A stretch of DNA of 64,000 nt. It comes from Paenibacillus lemnae. GTDB lineage: Bacteria > Bacillota > Bacilli > Paenibacillales > Paenibacillaceae. Below the pieces are notes generated by a model. The model was not told where the DNA came from and searched no databases. It was given only the letters and a program-made list of their open reading frames with translations. A program made the position numbers and the translations under genes. The DNA lies in the NCBI RefSeq assembly GCF_012933385.1, contig NZ_JABBPN010000002.1, forward strand, positions 248,001 to 312,000, given 5' to 3'. This document shows positions 26,536 to 34,897 of the stretch, in pieces. The first letter of the stretch is position 1, and each line of letters opens with the position of its first letter.

Positions 26536-27624
26536 TTAAGGCTGAGACACAGAATCTGCATTCTCCGCAGCAGCCTGGGGTTCCACAGTATGGCGTCCTT
26601 CCAGCTCATCTTTCAAGGCCTGCTTGGCCTGCTGCAGTTCGGACTCATTAATGTAAACAAATGGACTGCGCCACTCTCCGGTAATCGGAACAAAATTGAC
26701 GTTTTCTTTGTTAACATCGTAATAGGCTTTGATCATATTCTTCATCTGATCATTCTCGAGATCTGTCTTCATGTTATCACTGACGGCCTCAAGTACTTTA
26801 TAAGACTTTACGGCACCACCAAAAGATTTCATACGGTCAATCAAGGAATGCAGCACCTCGCTCTGACGCGCATTGCGGTCAAAGTCGTTCGATTCCTGTG
26901 TCTTCGGTTCACAGTTCATCGATTTACGATAGCGGACATAGTCCAGTGCCTTGCTTCCGTCCAGCTCCTGCGGACCAGCTGTCAGATTGATATCTGTACC
27001 GTCTTGTGAGTCTCTGTGACACATATTGTACTTCACGTTGACATCCACCCCGCCAAGCGCATCTACAACATCCCGAAATCCTTGGAAATTCAGAACCGTG
27101 ACATAATCAATCGGCACATCCAAATACTTGCTCAGCATGGTTTTCATCTCTTCTTCTGCAGATGAACCGCCCTTCTTTTCCAGGTTCTTGAAGGTTGGAT
27201 AAAAAGAATTCAGTTTGCGGTCGTTGCGATACCCTTGCAGTTGCAAGGAAGAATCCCGGGGCAGCGATACAAGTGTTGCTGTATTTGTCTCAGGGTTCAT
27301 GGATACAACCATCACGACATCCGTCAGATGTGTCTGATGCTGCGGCCTGTAATCTGTACCTAGAATCAGCATCGTAAGCGGCTTGACCTCGGCTGACTGC
27401 TCCGGCGGCACGGCTTTATCAACACCTGTGTTCAATACGGTGTCTTCTGCTTTCAAATAGAGCGTACCGACATAAACTGCTGCTCCCAAAATAGCTAAAA
27501 TCACAAGAATAAGAAGCCATTTGAAAAACAATGCCATCGGACTTTTCTTCTTTTTGACCGGAGTTTTCTTCCGCTGTCCCCCTGGATTTGCTCTGGGAGG
27601 AAGCCCCGTATTTCCTGTACTCAT
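26536..27624 (-). CDS. LytR-CpsA-Psr (LCP) family cell wall glycopolymer ligase
   Basis: Membrane-anchored enzyme of the family that attaches teichoic or teichuronic-type polymers to peptidoglycan. The 362 residues have a Lys-rich cytoplasmic tail (RKKTPVKKKK), one membrane helix (about 31-53), then the LCP domain: MLILGTDYRPQHQTHLTDVVM, LVSLPRDSSLQL, FDRNARQSEVL and DALGGVDVNV. Length and arginine/aspartate motifs are normal. It sits between ylaH and ylaK, where Bacillus has other genes, so the paralogue (TagT, TagU or TagV type) cannot be assigned. Confidence 0.9.
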   Translation of the reverse strand: MSTGNTGLPPRANPGGQRKKTPVKKKKSPMALFFKWLLILVILAILGAAVYVGTLYLKAEDTVLNTGVDKAVPPEQSAEVKPLTMLILGTDYRPQHQTHLTDVVMVVSMNPETNTATLVSLPRDSSLQLQGYRNDRKLNSFYPTFKNLEKKGGSSAEEEMKTMLSKYLDVPIDYVTVLNFQGFRDVVDALGGVDVNVKYNMCHRDSQDGTDINLTAGPQELDGSKALDYVRYRKSMNCEPKTQESNDFDRNARQSEVLHSLIDRMKSFGGAVKSYKVLEAVSDNMKTDLENDQMKNMIKAYYDVNKENVNFVPITGEWRSPFVYINESELQQAKQALKDELEGRHTVEPQAAAENADSVSQP

Positions 27625-27702
27625 AGCATATACACCTTTTCGTTCAATTTAGATACATGGGAATCATGTAAAAACTCTCTACCTTATAAACGACATTTCC
27701 TT

Positions 27703-27728
27703 AAAAAAGTTGCCGGCATTCGCCGGCA
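27703..27728 (-). terminator. Intrinsic terminator of ylaH
   Basis: TTGCCGGC and its complement form an 8-bp stem around a short loop, followed on the minus strand by CTTTTTT. It ends the typA-ylaH unit before the LCP gene. Confidence 0.85.
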
Positions 27729-27738
27729 AATGTAATTT

Positions 27739-28035
27739 TTATGGAGTTTTAGGGTTATTCTGGCCTTTTCTCTTCTGCCGGTCTTCCACAAAATAACGGA
27801 TACGCACCATCAGCATCAAGCCAACGGCGACCAGCAGGCACTGGATAATCGGAAGCTTATCAATCTGAAAGATGAGCAGCATTCCAGAACCAAGAGCCAT
27901 TAGAATATAAAGCAGTATTTCTTTCAGCAATGGCATCTTCTGCCGTACACGAAACACCTTGTTGTACACGTAAGTGATCAGCACGAAGATAATAAGGTAG
28001 GACACCAGCGGGTGTTCCGCTAACCAGTTCTGCAC
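27739..28035 (-). CDS. ylaH: YlaH-like membrane protein
   Basis: About 98 residues with three hydrophobic segments and a basic C-terminus (DRQKRKGQNN). It matches the YlaH family (about 105 residues in B. subtilis), encoded after typA there too. Function unknown. The start is ambiguous: GTG at 28035 lies 11 bases after AAAGGAG, a GTG four codons upstream (28047) overlaps that site, and the frame is open to 28074. Confidence 0.75.
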   Translation of the reverse strand: MQNWLAEHPLVSYLIIFVLITYVYNKVFRVRQKMPLLKEILLYILMALGSGMLLIFQIDKLPIIQCLLVAVGLMLMVRIRYFVEDRQKRKGQNNPKTP

Positions 28036-28100
28036 AGGTGGGTTCACTCCTTTACACGAAGCATGTGCGGGCAAGCCCGCAGCCGGAGGTTACCTGCCGG

Positions 28101-29942
28101 CTACAGACTGGACTGTGCCATTTTGCGGGTTTTCTCTGCACGTTCCCGCTCGCTCTTGTTCAAAATTTTCTTGCGAAGACGAACCGATTTCGGTGTGATT
28201 TCGCAATATTCATCATCATTCAAATATTCAAGCGCCTGCTCCAGCGAGAAGATGCGTGGCGTCTTCATTTTGACTGTGTCATCTTTAGTGGCAGAGCGTA
28301 CATTCGTCAGCTGCTTTTCCTTACAGATGTTAACGACAATATCATTATCACGGGTATGCTCTCCAACAATCATGCCTTCGTAAACTTCTGTACCTGGCTC
28401 TAAGAACAGTGTTCCGCGGTCTTCGACGCCCATCATGCCGTAGAATGTCGTTGTGCCGTTCTCTGTGGATACAAGCACACCTTGGTGACGTCCGCCAACC
28501 TGACCACCATGAAGAGGACCGTAGCTGTCAAACGCATGGTTCATGACGCCGTATCCGCGGGTCAGTGTCAGGAAATGGGTGCGGTAACCGATCAATCCAC
28601 GGGCTGGAATCAGGAACTCCAGACGCACTTGACCGTTCCCGTTATTCACCATGTTCACCATTTCCGCTTTACGTGTACCCAGACTTTCCATTACGGATCC
28701 CATGCTGTCTTCCGGCAGATCGATAATCAGACGTTCGATCGGTTCCATTTTGGCACCGTCAATCACTTTAACGATAACTTCAGGCTTGGACACCTGGAGT
28801 TCATAACCTTCACGACGCATGTTCTCGATCAGAATACCCAGGTGAAGCTCACCACGTCCAGATACGACATAAGCATCCGGGCTCTCGGTTTCTTCGACTC
28901 TAAGGCTGACATCGGTTTCCAGCTCTTTAAAGAGACGGTCACGCAGTCTGCGGGATGTTACCCATTTCCCCTCACGACCCGCAAACGGGCTGTTGTTGAC
29001 CAGGAACGTCATTTGAAGGGTAGGCTCGTCAATCTTCAGAACCGGCAGTGCTTCCGGATGCTGAGGATCCGCAATGGTTTCACCAATATTGATGTCTTTG
29101 ATACCGGCAATCGCTACGATATCGCCAGCTCCCGCTTCCGCTACCTCTACACGCTTCAATCCCTGGAAGCCGAAAAGCTTCTCGATACGTGCAGATTTGC
29201 TGGAACCATCACGAAGCATGACTGTAACGGCCTGCCCCTGCTTGATGACACCGCGGTTCACACGTCCTACCGCAATACGTCCAAGGTACTCATTATAGTC
29301 CATCAGGGTAACGAGGAATTGAAGAGGCTCTTCTACTTTCTCGGTTGGGGACGGGATATGCTCTACAATTGTTTCGTACAGAGCAAGCATGTTATCATCC
29401 TGTTTGTCCGCATCCATACTGGATGTTCCGTTCAGTGCCGATGCATAAACAACCGGGAATTCCAGCTGCTCGTCATTCGCGCCAAGCTCGATGAACAGAT
29501 CCAGTACTTCGTCGATTACTTCGGCCGGACGTGCTGCAGGACGGTCAATTTTGTTCACGACAACGATCGGCGTCAGATTATGTGCAAGTGCCTTGCCCAG
29601 AACGAACTTCGTCTGCGGCATACAGCCTTCATAAGCATCAACAACGAGCAGAACGCCGTCTACCATTTTCATAATACGTTCAACTTCTCCGCCAAAATCG
29701 GCGTGACCAGGTGTGTCTACAATGTTGATCAGAAAATCCTTGTACGTAATGGCTGTATTCTTAGCCAAAATAGTAATACCGCGTTCACGTTCCAAATCGT
29801 TGGAGTCCATGGCACGTTCCTGCAGCGTTTCATGCTGCTGGAAAATCCCCGACTGCTGGAGAAGCTGGTCTACCAGCGTGGTTTTACCATGGTCTACGTG
29901 CGCGATGATCGCGATATTACGAAGTTGATCTCTTGATTGCAT
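28101..29942 (-). CDS. typA: Ribosome-associated translational GTPase TypA/BipA
   Basis: 613-residue elongation-factor-like GTPase that binds 70S ribosomes and helps ribosome assembly and stress or cold adaptation. G domain motifs: AHVDHGKTT (14-22), [14 protein letters not shown] and NKIDRP. EF-Tu-like domain II, EF-G-like domains III and V, and the BipA-specific C-terminal domain ([23 protein letters not shown] region) follow. The ribosome site before the ATG is weak. Two compact GC hairpins lie just past the stop, before ylaH. A terminator-like hairpin is found in the leader (29983-30017). Confidence 0.96.
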   Translation of the reverse strand: MQSRDQLRNIAIIAHVDHGKTTLVDQLLQQSGIFQQHETLQERAMDSNDLERERGITILAKNTAITYKDFLINIVDTPGHADFGGEVERIMKMVDGVLLVVDAYEGCMPQTKFVLGKALAHNLTPIVVVNKIDRPAARPAEVIDEVLDLFIELGANDEQLEFPVVYASALNGTSSMDADKQDDNMLALYETIVEHIPSPTEKVEEPLQFLVTLMDYNEYLGRIAVGRVNRGVIKQGQAVTVMLRDGSSKSARIEKLFGFQGLKRVEVAEAGAGDIVAIAGIKDINIGETIADPQHPEALPVLKIDEPTLQMTFLVNNSPFAGREGKWVTSRRLRDRLFKELETDVSLRVEETESPDAYVVSGRGELHLGILIENMRREGYELQVSKPEVIVKVIDGAKMEPIERLIIDLPEDSMGSVMESLGTRKAEMVNMVNNGNGQVRLEFLIPARGLIGYRTHFLTLTRGYGVMNHAFDSYGPLHGGQVGGRHQGVLVSTENGTTTFYGMMGVEDRGTLFLEPGTEVYEGMIVGEHTRDNDIVVNICKEKQLTNVRSATKDDTVKMKTPRIFSLEQALEYLNDDEYCEITPKSVRLRKKILNKSERERAEKTRKMAQSSL

Positions 29943-29982
29943 AAATTTATCTCAAATCCTCTCTTTTCGTATGGGCCACAAA

Positions 29983-30017
29983 GAAAGCGCCGGACGTTAA
30001 TGCAATCCCGACGCTTC
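29983..30017 (-). terminator. Terminator-like hairpin in the typA leader
   Basis: Minus-strand GAAGCGTCGG pairs with CCGGCGCTTC-type sequence (one G-U) and is followed by TTCTTTG. It is either the terminator of the LiaF-like gene or an attenuator, since a promoter-like sequence lies upstream of it. Confidence 0.55.
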
Positions 30018-30033
30018 AACATATACACCTTAT

Positions 30034-30061
30034 TTTATAGGTTATGTGATTCAAAAATCAA
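30034..30061 (-). promoter_or_regulatory. Probable promoter of typA
   Basis: TTGATT (30061-30056), 16-bp spacer, TATAAA (30039-30034) on the minus strand, about 90 bp before typA. Confidence 0.55.
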
Positions 30062-30090
30062 GTCTTTTCAGAAAACTTCCAGTTAGATGT

Positions 30091-30597
30091 TCAGCCGCGG
30101 CTCCACTTACTGCTGCCTTTACGACCCCGGCCATAAATCAGCCATATGCCCGCCAGGATCAGAATCAGGGCAATTACATAGAAAGCACCGGTGTTCAGCC
30201 AGGAGAAAACAAATAAAATGAAAGACAAGACAATCAGTACGGCAGCTACAGGCAGCGCACCTCCCGGACGCGGAGATTCATACAAATAATATTCATATAC
30301 TCCGATACCGATCCCCAAGATAAGTGCAGGCCACAAGATGCTCATCAAGTGCCAGCCCCAAAAACTGCAGATCAGAAACAAGACGCCATACACCGTTAAT
30401 ATTCCGGCTGGAATTAAAATACCGGCAGATGTCCGTCTTCCAAAATACAGCAGATGCAGCAGCACGCCTGGAATCAGCAGAACCAGCGGCCACAGGGTCC
30501 GTCCCAGGAACCCGAACACCCCCAGCTTACCTAATAAAATGAATACGCCGGCAGCAATGATAAACAAGCCCAGTGACAAATCTCTTTTGGAGGACAT
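30091..30597 (-). CDS. LiaF-like transmembrane-domain protein
   Basis: 168-residue membrane protein of five or six hydrophobic segments, with the pattern of the LiaI/LiaF-like membrane domain (short helices ending in LWPLVLLIPGVLL and ILWPALILGIGIGVYEY). It lacks the cytoplasmic LiaF domain. Such proteins often sense or buffer envelope stress, but that is inference. The ATG at 30597 follows GAGGG by 8 bases. C-terminus is basic and serine-rich (GRGRKGSSKWSRG). Confidence 0.65.
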   Translation of the reverse strand: MSSKRDLSLGLFIIAAGVFILLGKLGVFGFLGRTLWPLVLLIPGVLLHLLYFGRRTSAGILIPAGILTVYGVLFLICSFWGWHLMSILWPALILGIGIGVYEYYLYESPRPGGALPVAAVLIVLSFILFVFSWLNTGAFYVIALILILAGIWLIYGRGRKGSSKWSRG

Positions 30598-30748
30598 TTC
30601 GATCACCCTCTCTTACGTATTATGTACAAACTTTAAACCAAAACGTCATGTTTCATGGTATTGCTTTCATTTTATCCGAAAACGACAAAAAAAACCATAA
30701 CCCGGGCTTGACCGTCATGATCACCAGACACATTTATTTTCAGCATGC

Positions 30749-30780
30749 AAAGAAACCGGAAGTCCATGATCTCCCGGTTC
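30749..30780 (-). terminator. Weak hairpin after the minus-strand TerC gene
   Basis: AACCGG/CCGGTT stem (30754-30759 with 30774-30779) and a short T-rich run (TTTCTTTG) on the minus strand. Confidence 0.4.
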
Positions 30781-30791
30781 TTGATTTATGC

Positions 30792-31451
30792 TTATGGACG
30801 CACTTGCAAAGATCTAAATCCGCCATACATGCCCATTCCGACAGCCAGCAGGATCGGCAGCATATTATACAAGCCTGGAAGCCAGTATATCAGCAGCACC
30901 CCTGTTCTGGAGTCATGGAGCAGCATCTCTCCCGCCGTGTAGGCAAGGATTGCAGCTCCCAGATAGAGCACAACAGGGAGTTTGACAAGCAGCTTTGAAA
31001 TAATGCCGCTGCCCCATACAACAATGGGAATGCTAAGCACAATGCCAATCACGATCAGGGCCAAATCCCCTTCAGCGATTCCCGCAATGGCCAGCACATT
31101 ATCAAGGCTCATCACAAAGTCCGCGACAAGGATTGTGTAGACAGCTCCCCACAGAGATGCAGACTCTCTCAATCCCGTATGTTCACTCTGCTGATCTGTA
31201 ATCAGCTTCACAGAAATCCACAGCAGCAGCAGTGCGCCCCCGGCCTGCAAATAAGGAATTTTCAAGAGAAGAACAGCAGCAAATGTTAACAGGCATCGCA
31301 GGATCACAGCTCCAGCCGTGCCGATCCATACTGCCCGCCGTTTATTTTGTTCTGGAAGATTACGGCTTGCCATTGCGATCACCAGTGCATTATCACCGCT
31401 CAATACCAGATTAATAATAAGAATCTGGCCCAGCAACATCAATGTCTCCAT
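30792..31451 (-). CDS. TerC family integral membrane protein (paralogue 1)
   Basis: 219 residues, seven hydrophobic segments. The TerC signatures are present: NLVLSGDNALVIAMASRNLP with intramembrane acidic residues, and ADFVMSLDNVLAIAGIAEGD. TerC proteins in Bacillus (MeeF/MeeY) export manganese and help metallate secreted enzymes; that role is inferred here. The ATG at 31451 has GAGGGGG upstream. Divergent from a second TerC gene 126 bp away. Confidence 0.85.
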   Translation of the reverse strand: METLMLLGQILIINLVLSGDNALVIAMASRNLPEQNKRRAVWIGTAGAVILRCLLTFAAVLLLKIPYLQAGGALLLLWISVKLITDQQSEHTGLRESASLWGAVYTILVADFVMSLDNVLAIAGIAEGDLALIVIGIVLSIPIVVWGSGIISKLLVKLPVVLYLGAAILAYTAGEMLLHDSRTGVLLIYWLPGLYNMLPILLAVGMGMYGGFRSLQVRP

Positions 31452-31498
31452 GATGCACCCCCTCTTAAAGTCATATGAGGTCATCGTCCAAGCTATGC

Positions 31499-31527
31499 TT
31501 GCATCACGGAAAAAACAAGCCTATAAT
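31499..31527 (+). promoter_or_regulatory. Sigma-A promoter for TerC paralogue 2
   Basis: TTGCAT (31499-31504), 17-bp spacer, perfect TATAAT (31522-31527), about 50 bp before the start codon. Confidence 0.78.
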
Positions 31528-31577
31528 GAATCCACTTTATTAAAACGGCTTTTTCATATTAAAGGAGTGACATATTG

Positions 31578-32267
31578 ATGGAGATCTTCAGCGGCGAGTT
31601 TTTCCTGGCTCTCGTGCAGATTGTGTTCCTGGATTTAGTACTGGCAGGGGACAATGCCATTGTAATTGGCCTGGCAGCCCGTAACCTGCAGCCTGCTACC
31701 CAGAAGAAAGCGATTCTGCTTGGTACAGCTGGAGCCGTGCTGCTTCGCATCTTGGCAACCATCCTGGTCGTATGGCTGCTGGAAATTCCGTGGCTGCTGC
31801 TGATCGGGGGAATTCTGCTGATCGGTATTGCCTACAAACTGCTCACCGATGAGGACGATCACAGTGACATCCAGGCAGGACAGCATCTTTGGACTGCGAT
31901 TCGAACGATTATTATCGCCGATGCGGCGATGGGGCTCGATAATGTTATTGCCGTTGCCGGTGCGGCTGAACATAACAATGTCCTTGTCGTACTCGGTCTT
32001 CTGATCAGCGTGCCCATTGTCGTATGGGGCAGTACACTGTTCATTAAGTTAATCAACCGTTACCCTTGGATTATTTATCTCGGTGCCGCTGTGCTGGGCT
32101 ATACCGCTTCATCCATGATTACCGATGAAGAACATTTCACTGCATTTTTTGATACTCATCCGCTCGTAAGAGGTTTATTCATTGCTGCTGTTGTACTTGG
32201 TGTCCTGGCCGCCGGACATTTTAAAAAGCAAGCCTCTCGCCGGCAGCGCGAACAGACAGGTACTTAA
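31578..32267 (+). CDS. TerC family integral membrane protein (paralogue 2)
   Basis: 229 residues with about seven membrane helices and the same conserved acidic motifs (DLVLAGDNAIVIGLAARNL; ADAAMGLDNVIAVAGAAEHN). It differs from its neighbour by an acidic loop (TDEDDHSD) and a basic C-terminus (HFKKQASRRQREQ). A metal (probably Mn) exporter role is inferred from the family. ATG at 31578 or the TTG just before could start it; AAAGGAG is upstream of both. The pair look like an old duplication. Confidence 0.87.
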   Translation: MEIFSGEFFLALVQIVFLDLVLAGDNAIVIGLAARNLQPATQKKAILLGTAGAVLLRILATILVVWLLEIPWLLLIGGILLIGIAYKLLTDEDDHSDIQAGQHLWTAIRTIIIADAAMGLDNVIAVAGAAEHNNVLVVLGLLISVPIVVWGSTLFIKLINRYPWIIYLGAAVLGYTASSMITDEEHFTAFFDTHPLVRGLFIAAVVLGVLAAGHFKKQASRRQREQTGT

Positions 32268-32313
32268 CCCCTGTCAAATATGGGGAACCACCCCCCCTTC
32301 CCAAACCAAGAAC

Positions 32314-32370
32314 AAAGCTCCCCTTCAAGTCGTGGTTAATTTCTTAACCTGTACTTAAAGGGGAGCTTTT
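32314..32370. terminator. Terminator between convergent TerC and thiI
   Basis: AAAGCTCCCCTT (32314-32325) pairs with AAGGGGAGCTTT (32358-32369) across a loop that holds a TGGTTAA/TTAACC inner stem. T-runs on both sides suit both genes, stronger on the plus strand. Confidence 0.85.
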
Positions 32371-32374
32371 CACG

Positions 32375-33619
32375 CTAAAACCATTCTTCTTTCACAACAG
32401 ACTCCTTCTTCATCCCCTGCTCCGAATCAAGCTGCATATCCGGTGTGATGATGACCGTTTCAGTCTGTTCTACCGCCAGATCGATCTTGGCCTGCAGCCC
32501 CGGAAGCGTAGCCTCCACTTTTTGCACAATGCGAAGGTTCGGGTTGGTGGTCGGGGACTTGGGAACAAACAAGGTACAGCAATCCTCGAAAGGCAGAATC
32601 GATGTTTCATAGGTTCCGATTTTTTTGGCCATTTCAATAATATTCTGCTTATCGGTCGTGATCAGCGGACGCAGCAGCGGAAGCTCGGTCGCCCGTCCAA
32701 TGACATTCATGCTGGGCAGTGTCTGACTAGCAACCTGACCCAAACTATCTCCTGTAACGATGGCCTGTGCGCCTTCCTGTTCCGCGAGTCTGGATGTAAT
32801 CCGCAGCATCGCCCGTCTCATGAATGTGATAATCAGATTATCCTGCCCGATACCGGTAAACGAAGTCTGAATGTCTGTAAACGGCACCAGATGAAGTTTG
32901 ATTTGACCTGCATATCCTGATAAGATTCCGGCCAGTTCAATCACCTTCTCCTTGGCCTGCTGACTTGTGAACGGATAGCTGTAAAAATGAACACACTGGA
33001 CCTCCAGACCTCTTCGCATCGCAGAAAAACCCGCCACCGGACTGTCAATCCCGCCCGACAGCAGCAGCATCGCTTTTCCGTTCGTTCCCAGTGGAAACCC
33101 GCCTGCCGCCTCAATCGACTCATGAAATAGATAGGTCCGGTTCTCACGGATCTCCACTCGCAGCTCAATTTCCGGATTCTTGACATCGACCTTCAGCTGG
33201 GAGAAATTTCGAAGCAGCGGAGAACCGATCAGATGATTCATTTCCTGGGAGGAATGCGGAAAAGCTTTCCACACCCGTCTTGCATTTACTTTAAATGTTG
33301 TCTGCTCCCCCAGTTCCGACCTTCCAATGAAATCTACTGCCGCTGCAGTGATGTCTTCCAGTTCCGACCTGCACACCTTAACAGGACTTATGGAAACAAC
33401 ACCGAACACCTTTTTCAATACGTCAAGGATGGGGGTCACAGGTTCTCCGTTTAAATCAATATAGAGCCTCCCATACTCCTTAAGTATTTTAGCGTTCGGA
33501 TAAGGCTTCAATAACGCTCTGACATGGGTTAGAATGCTTTTCTCAAAGCGATTGCGATTCTTCCCCTTTAATGTAAACTCCCCAAAACGAAGGAGCAGCA
33601 TATCATACGGCGAATTCAT
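32375..33619 (-). CDS. thiI: tRNA 4-thiouridine synthase
   Basis: Adds sulfur to U8 of tRNA. The 414-residue product has an N-terminal ferredoxin-like/THUMP region and a C-terminal PP-loop adenylating domain with LLLSGGIDSPVAG (SGGIDS at 188-193). It ends without the rhodanese domain found in E. coli ThiI, as in Bacillus. The ATG at 33619 follows AAGGAGG; the frame is open further upstream but would run into the desulfurase gene. The start is 8 bp after that gene's stop, so sulfur donor and acceptor are co-expressed. Confidence 0.94.
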   Translation of the reverse strand: MNSPYDMLLLRFGEFTLKGKNRNRFEKSILTHVRALLKPYPNAKILKEYGRLYIDLNGEPVTPILDVLKKVFGVVSISPVKVCRSELEDITAAAVDFIGRSELGEQTTFKVNARRVWKAFPHSSQEMNHLIGSPLLRNFSQLKVDVKNPEIELRVEIRENRTYLFHESIEAAGGFPLGTNGKAMLLLSGGIDSPVAGFSAMRRGLEVQCVHFYSYPFTSQQAKEKVIELAGILSGYAGQIKLHLVPFTDIQTSFTGIGQDNLIITFMRRAMLRITSRLAEQEGAQAIVTGDSLGQVASQTLPSMNVIGRATELPLLRPLITTDKQNIIEMAKKIGTYETSILPFEDCCTLFVPKSPTTNPNLRIVQKVEATLPGLQAKIDLAVEQTETVIITPDMQLDSEQGMKKESVVKEEWF

Positions 33620-33627
33620 AGTAATTC

Positions 33628-34779
33628 TTACCTCCTTCTTGCTGTAATAGATCGCAGCTTGTCTGCCGATTGCTCCAGCGCACGGCATAGTTGTATAACA
33701 TCATTCTCTGTATGCTCCCATCCCAAACTGATCCGGATCCCGCTGGAAGCAGCGTCCTTGTCCCGGCCCATTTTCAGAAGCACCCGGCTCGGTTCACTGC
33801 TTTTGGAGGAGCAGGCTGATTTGGTTGAGATGAGGAACCCCTGCTGTTCCATAAGATGAACCAAAACTTCAGGCTTCAATCCCGGGTAGGAAAAGTGGAC
33901 GATATGCGGTGCGCCGCTGTCCGTGCTGTTCAGCATAACCTCTGGCATTTTGGCGATTTTCTCAAACAAAATATTCCGAAGCCCGTTCATTTTGTGGTAA
34001 AAGTCAGCTTGTGCCGCCGAGGCCAGCCGCATGGCTTTCGCTGAGGCTGCAGCAGCCGCAACGTTCTCAGTGCCTCCCCTATGTCCGTTCTCCTGCGAGC
34101 CGCCAGTTATAAGCGGAAACAATGTTACTCCTTGTCTGATATACAGGATACCGGCCCCCTTGGGACCTTTAAATTTATGAGACGATAATGTGTACAGATC
34201 TGTTTTCCAGTTATCCAGTTCTACAGGCAGCTTTCCAAATCCCTGCACACCGTCCACATGGAACAGTACTCTGTGATTTTTCTCTTTGATGAGGCTGCCA
34301 ATCTTCTCAAGAGGCTGTACTGCCCCTGTCTCATTGTTAACATGCATAACACTAACCATAACCGTATCACTGCGAACCTGTTCCGCAAGCTGTTCCGCAT
34401 TAACAACACCATCCGGACCGACTGGAATCCATGTCACTTCCCAGCCCAGAGCTTCCATCTGTCTAAAGGATTCGTATACGGAAGGATGCTCCGTTACGGT
34501 CGTCACCAGATGCTTGCCGCGGGAACGATACTGCATGGCTGTACCCTTGATCGCTAGGTTGTTGCCCTCGGTAGCTCCTGAGGTGAACACAATCTCCTTG
34601 GGAGAAACCGACAGTGCACCAGCGCATACCTCTCTCGCTCTTTTAAGCAGTTTGGCTGCTTCCTCGCCTGCACTGTGAAGGGCAGACGGGTTTCCATAGT
34701 GCTGTGCCATGATCTCAGACATACTCTGGATCACTTCAGGATAAGGCGGCGTTGTGGCCGCATGATCGAAGTAAAGCAA
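33628..34779 (-). CDS. Cysteine desulfurase paired with ThiI (NifZ-like)
   Basis: PLP enzyme taking sulfur from cysteine. About 383 residues; opens YFDHAATTPP, has FTSGATEGNNLAIKG, the PLP lysine in SSHKFKGPKGAG, GGSQENGHRGGTENV and the persulfide cysteine in STKSACSSKSSEPS. Adjacent to thiI, as B. subtilis nifZ is, so its main client is likely tRNA thiolation rather than general Fe-S assembly. Start: TTG at 34779 is 8 bases after AAAGGTGG and begins LYFDHAATTPP as usual; a GTG four codons upstream overlaps the ribosome site. Confidence 0.9.
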   Translation of the reverse strand: MLYFDHAATTPPYPEVIQSMSEIMAQHYGNPSALHSAGEEAAKLLKRAREVCAGALSVSPKEIVFTSGATEGNNLAIKGTAMQYRSRGKHLVTTVTEHPSVYESFRQMEALGWEVTWIPVGPDGVVNAEQLAEQVRSDTVMVSVMHVNNETGAVQPLEKIGSLIKEKNHRVLFHVDGVQGFGKLPVELDNWKTDLYTLSSHKFKGPKGAGILYIRQGVTLFPLITGGSQENGHRGGTENVAAAAASAKAMRLASAAQADFYHKMNGLRNILFEKIAKMPEVMLNSTDSGAPHIVHFSYPGLKPEVLVHLMEQQGFLISTKSACSSKSSEPSRVLLKMGRDKDAASSGIRISLGWEHTENDVIQLCRALEQSADKLRSITARRR

Positions 34780-34802
34780 TGGATGAACCACCTTTCCAAC
34801 GC

Positions 34803-34862
34803 AAAAAGATCAAACGGGTCGTTTTAGTGTAGGCTTCAAGCCTGCGAAAACTTCCCGTTTGA
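34803..34862 (-). terminator. Terminator of the lytic transglycosylase gene
   Basis: TCAAACGGG (34810-34818) pairs with CCCGTTTGA (34854-34862), with GTTTT/AAAAC and AGGCTT/AAGCCT inner stems, followed on the minus strand by TCTTTTTG. Confidence 0.85.
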
Positions 34863-34897
34863 CCTGTTTATGGATTTATGACAATATTCAAGCTTTA

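Noticed and set aside
28070..28100. Terminator between typA and ylaH
   Set aside because: Two compact GC hairpins occur (GCGGGC/GCCCGC and AGCCGG/CCGGCT), but neither is followed by a T-tract on the minus strand.
28482..29936. Long open frame (484 codons) on the plus strand opposite typA
   Set aside because: It is antisense to a highly conserved GTPase gene, has no ribosome site, and its residue composition is that of a reverse-strand shadow.
30598..30680. Second sigma-W promoter before the LiaF-like gene
   Set aside because: A TGAAAC is present on the minus strand but CGTA does not occur at the required 16-bp spacing.
31452..31577. yybP-ykoY manganese riboswitch in the TerC gap
   Set aside because: The gap is too short after subtracting promoter and ribosome sites, and no matching paired helices or conserved loops were visible.
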